NCBI GenBank assembly: GCA_949298665.1
Contig: CASFXO010000022.1
Span: 1 to 24,258, forward strand
Length of the DNA: 24,258 nt
Direction: 5' to 3'
From: an uncultured Lentisphaeria bacterium
GTDB lineage: Bacteria; Verrucomicrobiota; Lentisphaeria; Victivallales; Victivallaceae
Position numbers and translations under genes: made by a program
Notes under the pieces: model-generated
Databases searched by the model: none
The model's input: only the letters and a program-made list of their open reading frames with translations
What the model was told of the DNA's origin: nothing
In this document: positions 22,257-24,258 of the stretch, one piece after another
Layout of the letters: each line of letters opens with the position of its first letter
How positions within the stretch are numbered: the first letter of the stretch is position 1

Positions 22257-22568
22257 TCATTCCGGCAGATGCGGTGCCAGCAGTTCGATGAACCGTTCCG
22301 GGGGCAGATCGGCAAAAAACAGGCGTTTCCGCCGCCCGGTTTCGCCGCTGACGATCTGGATCCGGCTTGCCGGAATGTCCAGTATTTTGCTGAAGAAGCG
22401 CATCAGGGCGGCATTGGCCTTGCCGTCGACCGGCGGAGCGGCGACGGCGATTTTCAAACGGCCGTCATATTCACCGGCAATCCGTCCGGCGGCGGCGCCG
22501 GGCTGAATGTGGCATTCCAGAATGGTGCCGCCGTGATCAGGCCGGATCGTCGGTGGGGACAGTTTCAT
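22257..22568 (-). CDS. DUF167/YggU family protein
   Basis: The 103-residue product carries the DUF167 signature: LECHIQPGAAAGRIAG (residues 18-33), then LKIAVAAPPVDGKANAALMRFFSKIL (39-64) and IQIVSGETGRRKRLFF (72-87). This small alpha/beta fold is widespread, and its biochemical role is not settled. The chosen ATG at 22568 overlaps the ftsH 3' end by 32 bp in another frame and has no strong ribosome-binding site, so translation is probably coupled to ftsH. A longer in-frame extension inside ftsH was rejected for lack of similarity. Confidence 0.88.
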   Translation of the reverse strand: MKLSPPTIRPDHGGTILECHIQPGAAAGRIAGEYDGRLKIAVAAPPVDGKANAALMRFFSKILDIPASRIQIVSGETGRRKRLFFADLPPERFIELLAPHLPE

Positions 22569-24258
22569 GCTCGTCGACCGGAGCGATGGTTTCGCCGGGG
22601 GTGTCGGATTCGGACGGCCGGGGGGCGGTATCCGGAGCCAGATCCAGCAGCTGACGGATTTCGTCGATGGACATGGTTTCCTTTTCCAGCAGGGCGACCG
22701 CCAGTTTTTCCAACTGTGCACGATATTCGGTCAGGAGGGTGCGGGCGCGGTCGTGTGCCCGGGCGATCAGTTTGCGGATTTCGAGGTCGATTTCCCGCGC
22801 GGTCTCCGGTCCGAGCATATCCTGTTGCGGCATGTCGATCCGCACATGGGGATGGGCGCGCATGTCGGAATATTTCACCGGTCCGAGGGCATCGGTCAGT
22901 CCGTAGACGCAGACCATGGCGCGGGCCATTTTGGTCAGGTGTTCGATATCGGCGGCGGCGCCGGTGGTGATGTCCCCGAAGACCAGTTCCTCGGCGACAC
23001 GTCCACCCATCGATACGGCCATTTCGTCGAGCATTTCCAGTCGGCTGTGGGTGTAGACGTCCTCCTTGGGCATCATGAACGTGGCGCCGAGGTAGGACTG
23101 ACCGCGCGGAATGATGGTTACCTTGTGCACCGGCGTACTGTGTTCGGTGTGAATCGCGACCAGGGCGTGCCCGGCTTCATGGTAGGCCGTCAGGCGCCGT
23201 TCGCGTTCGACGATGCGGCGGCTGCGGCGTTCCCGGCCGTAACAGACTTTGTCCCGCGCTTCCTCCATATCGGCGGCGTTGACCGCCTCCCGGCCGTAGC
23301 GGGCGGCCAGCAGCGCCGCTTCGTTGCAGAGGTTGGCGAGGTCCGCCCCGCTGAATCCCGGAGTCGTCCGGGCGATGACGTCCAGGTCGACGGTATCGTC
23401 GGTCTTGATGTTTTTTGCGTGTACCTCGAGAATCTTGCGCCGCCCGACGATGTCGGGCAGGTCCATGACGATTTGCCGGTCGAAACGCCCCGGCCGGAGC
23501 AGGGCGGGGTCCAGCACGTCGGGCCGGTTGGTCGCGGCGAGCACGATGACGCCGGAACGGCTTTCCAGACCGTCCATTTCGACGAGCATGGCGTTGAGGG
23601 TCTGCTCCCTTTCGTCGTGGCCGCCGCCCCAGCCGGAGAAGCGGGAACGTCCGACGGCGTCGATTTCGTCGATGAAGATCAGACAGGGGGTGTTTTTGCG
23701 GGCCTGCTCGAACATGTCGCGGACGCGGCTGGCGCCGACCCCGACGAACATTTCCACGAAATCGGAACCGCTGATGGAGAAGAACGGCACTCCGGCTTCA
23801 CAGGCAACGGCTTTGGCCATGAGGGTCTTGCCGGTACCGGGCTCGCCGACGAGCAGACAGCCTTTGGGAATACGGCCGCCGACGAGCTGGAATTTCAGGG
23901 GGTCGCGAAGGAATTCAACGATTTCCTGAATCTCCTCCTTGGCTTCGTCGGCTCCGGCGATGTCGTCGAATTTGACGTGCAGTTCGCCCGGGGGAATCAT
24001 CCGGGCCCGGCTCTTCCCGAAGTCCATGGCGCCCCGCCCGGCCATCTTGATCTGGCGGGAGGTGAAAAAGTAGATGGCCACCAGAATCAGGATTACCGGC
24101 AGCAGCGGCACGATCAGCGCCCACCAGGAATCCTTGCCTGCCTCCACCTTCAACTGCGTGCGGGCAAGCAGTTCTCCGAGTTTTTCGGAATAGATGACCC
24201 GGGTTTTGTAATGGGCTTCGTTCCGGCCGCCCGGCTGGCTTTTCCCGATTTCAGCGGG
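22537..24258 (-). CDS. ftsH: ATP-dependent zinc metalloprotease FtsH (5' end beyond window)
   Basis: FtsH is the membrane AAA+ protease that degrades misfolded membrane proteins and regulators. The visible 573 residues begin in the periplasmic part. A transmembrane segment follows (WWALIVPLLPVILILVAIYFF), then the AAA module: VKFDDIAGADEAKEEI, Walker A GEPGTGKT, the pore loop FVEMFVGVGASRVRDMFEQA, Walker B LIFIDEIDAVGR, GGGHDEREQTLNAMLVEMDG and the arginine-finger region ATNRPDVLDPALLRPGRFDRQI. The protease domain has the zinc motif HEAGH and a later Asp in TTGAAADIEHL. The acidic, Pro/Thr-rich tail (about the last 35 residues) is variable. No in-frame ATG exists in the visible part, so the start lies to the right. 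Walker A has Glu where GPPGTGKT is usual. Confidence 0.97.
   Translation of the reverse strand, partial: PAEIGKSQPGGRNEAHYKTRVIYSEKLGELLARTQLKVEAGKDSWWALIVPLLPVILILVAIYFFTSRQIKMAGRGAMDFGKSRARMIPPGELHVKFDDIAGADEAKEEIQEIVEFLRDPLKFQLVGGRIPKGCLLVGEPGTGKTLMAKAVACEAGVPFFSISGSDFVEMFVGVGASRVRDMFEQARKNTPCLIFIDEIDAVGRSRFSGWGGGHDEREQTLNAMLVEMDGLESRSGVIVLAATNRPDVLDPALLRPGRFDRQIVMDLPDIVGRRKILEVHAKNIKTDDTVDLDVIARTTPGFSGADLANLCNEAALLAARYGREAVNAADMEEARDKVCYGRERRSRRIVERERRLTAYHEAGHALVAIHTEHSTPVHKVTIIPRGQSYLGATFMMPKEDVYTHSRLEMLDEMAVSMGGRVAEELVFGDITTGAAADIEHLTKMARAMVCVYGLTDALGPVKYSDMRAHPHVRIDMPQQDMLGPETAREIDLEIRKLIARAHDRARTLLTEYRAQLEKLAVALLEKETMSIDEIRQLLDLAPDTAPRPSESDTPGETIAPVDEHETVPTDDPA

Noticed and set aside
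1..24258. Looked for defence systems, prophage, transposases, integrase sites and toxin-antitoxin pairs
   Set aside because: All convincing genes are metabolic, envelope, regulatory or housekeeping; no terminal inverted repeats or mobile-element proteins were recognised.

Overview
The window comes from the chromosome of a GC-rich, Gram-negative-type bacterium. It carries outer-membrane lipopolysaccharide (LPS) genes: the Kdo enzymes KdsA and KdsB, a heptose-phosphate kinase and a large OstA/LptA-like protein. It also has a eukaryotic-type Ser/Thr kinase with a C-terminal sensor, and a sugar locus of isomerase, Gfo/Idh oxidoreductase, AraC regulator, lactonase and CBM9-like protein. That mix fits the PVC superphylum, most likely a Lentisphaerota (Victivallis-like) genome. 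This assignment is inferred from gene content, not from a search. No tRNA, rRNA, CRISPR array, insertion sequence or prophage was seen.

Layout. (1) Positions 1-5763, minus strand: a tightly packed cluster reading YugP-type metallopeptidase, small membrane protein, hldA, kdsB, kdsA, then a long OstA-repeat protein that runs off the left edge. Several genes overlap or nearly touch, so it reads as one envelope/LPS operon. (2) 5810-8836, minus strand: an alpha/beta-hydrolase, a secreted parvulin-type prolyl isomerase with its own terminator, and rpsD with its own promoter and terminator. (3) 9140-14101: a divergent sugar-utilisation locus. Isomerase and oxidoreductase run on the minus strand. An AraC-type regulator, a beta-propeller lactonase and an exported CBM9-like protein run on the plus strand. 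The intergenic region holds a good promoter and three same-orientation 15-bp repeats that look like AraC-family half-sites. (4) 14141-19627, minus strand: the conserved housekeeping run prs - rplY(ctc) - pth - rpsF - ssb - rpsR - rplI - dnaB behind one strong promoter and a roughly 190-nt structured leader. (5) 19865-22096, minus strand: a membrane Ser/Thr kinase with a C-terminal Cache-like sensor. (6) 22257-24258, minus strand: ftsH (5' end beyond the window) overlapping a small DUF167/YggU gene, closed by a terminator whose T-tract overlaps the kinase promoter.

How the genes work together. The Kdo and heptose enzymes build LPS inner-core precursors, and the OstA-repeat protein next to them probably helps carry LPS across the periplasm. 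In the sugar locus, an NAD(P)-dependent sugar oxidation by the Gfo/Idh enzyme followed by opening of the lactone would be a coherent pathway, switched by the AraC protein; the substrate cannot be read from sequence. The most unusual items are the roughly 160-residue triple repeat in the OstA-like protein, the AraC operator architecture, and the kinase-TM-Cache receptor. No wholly new multi-gene system could be demonstrated.
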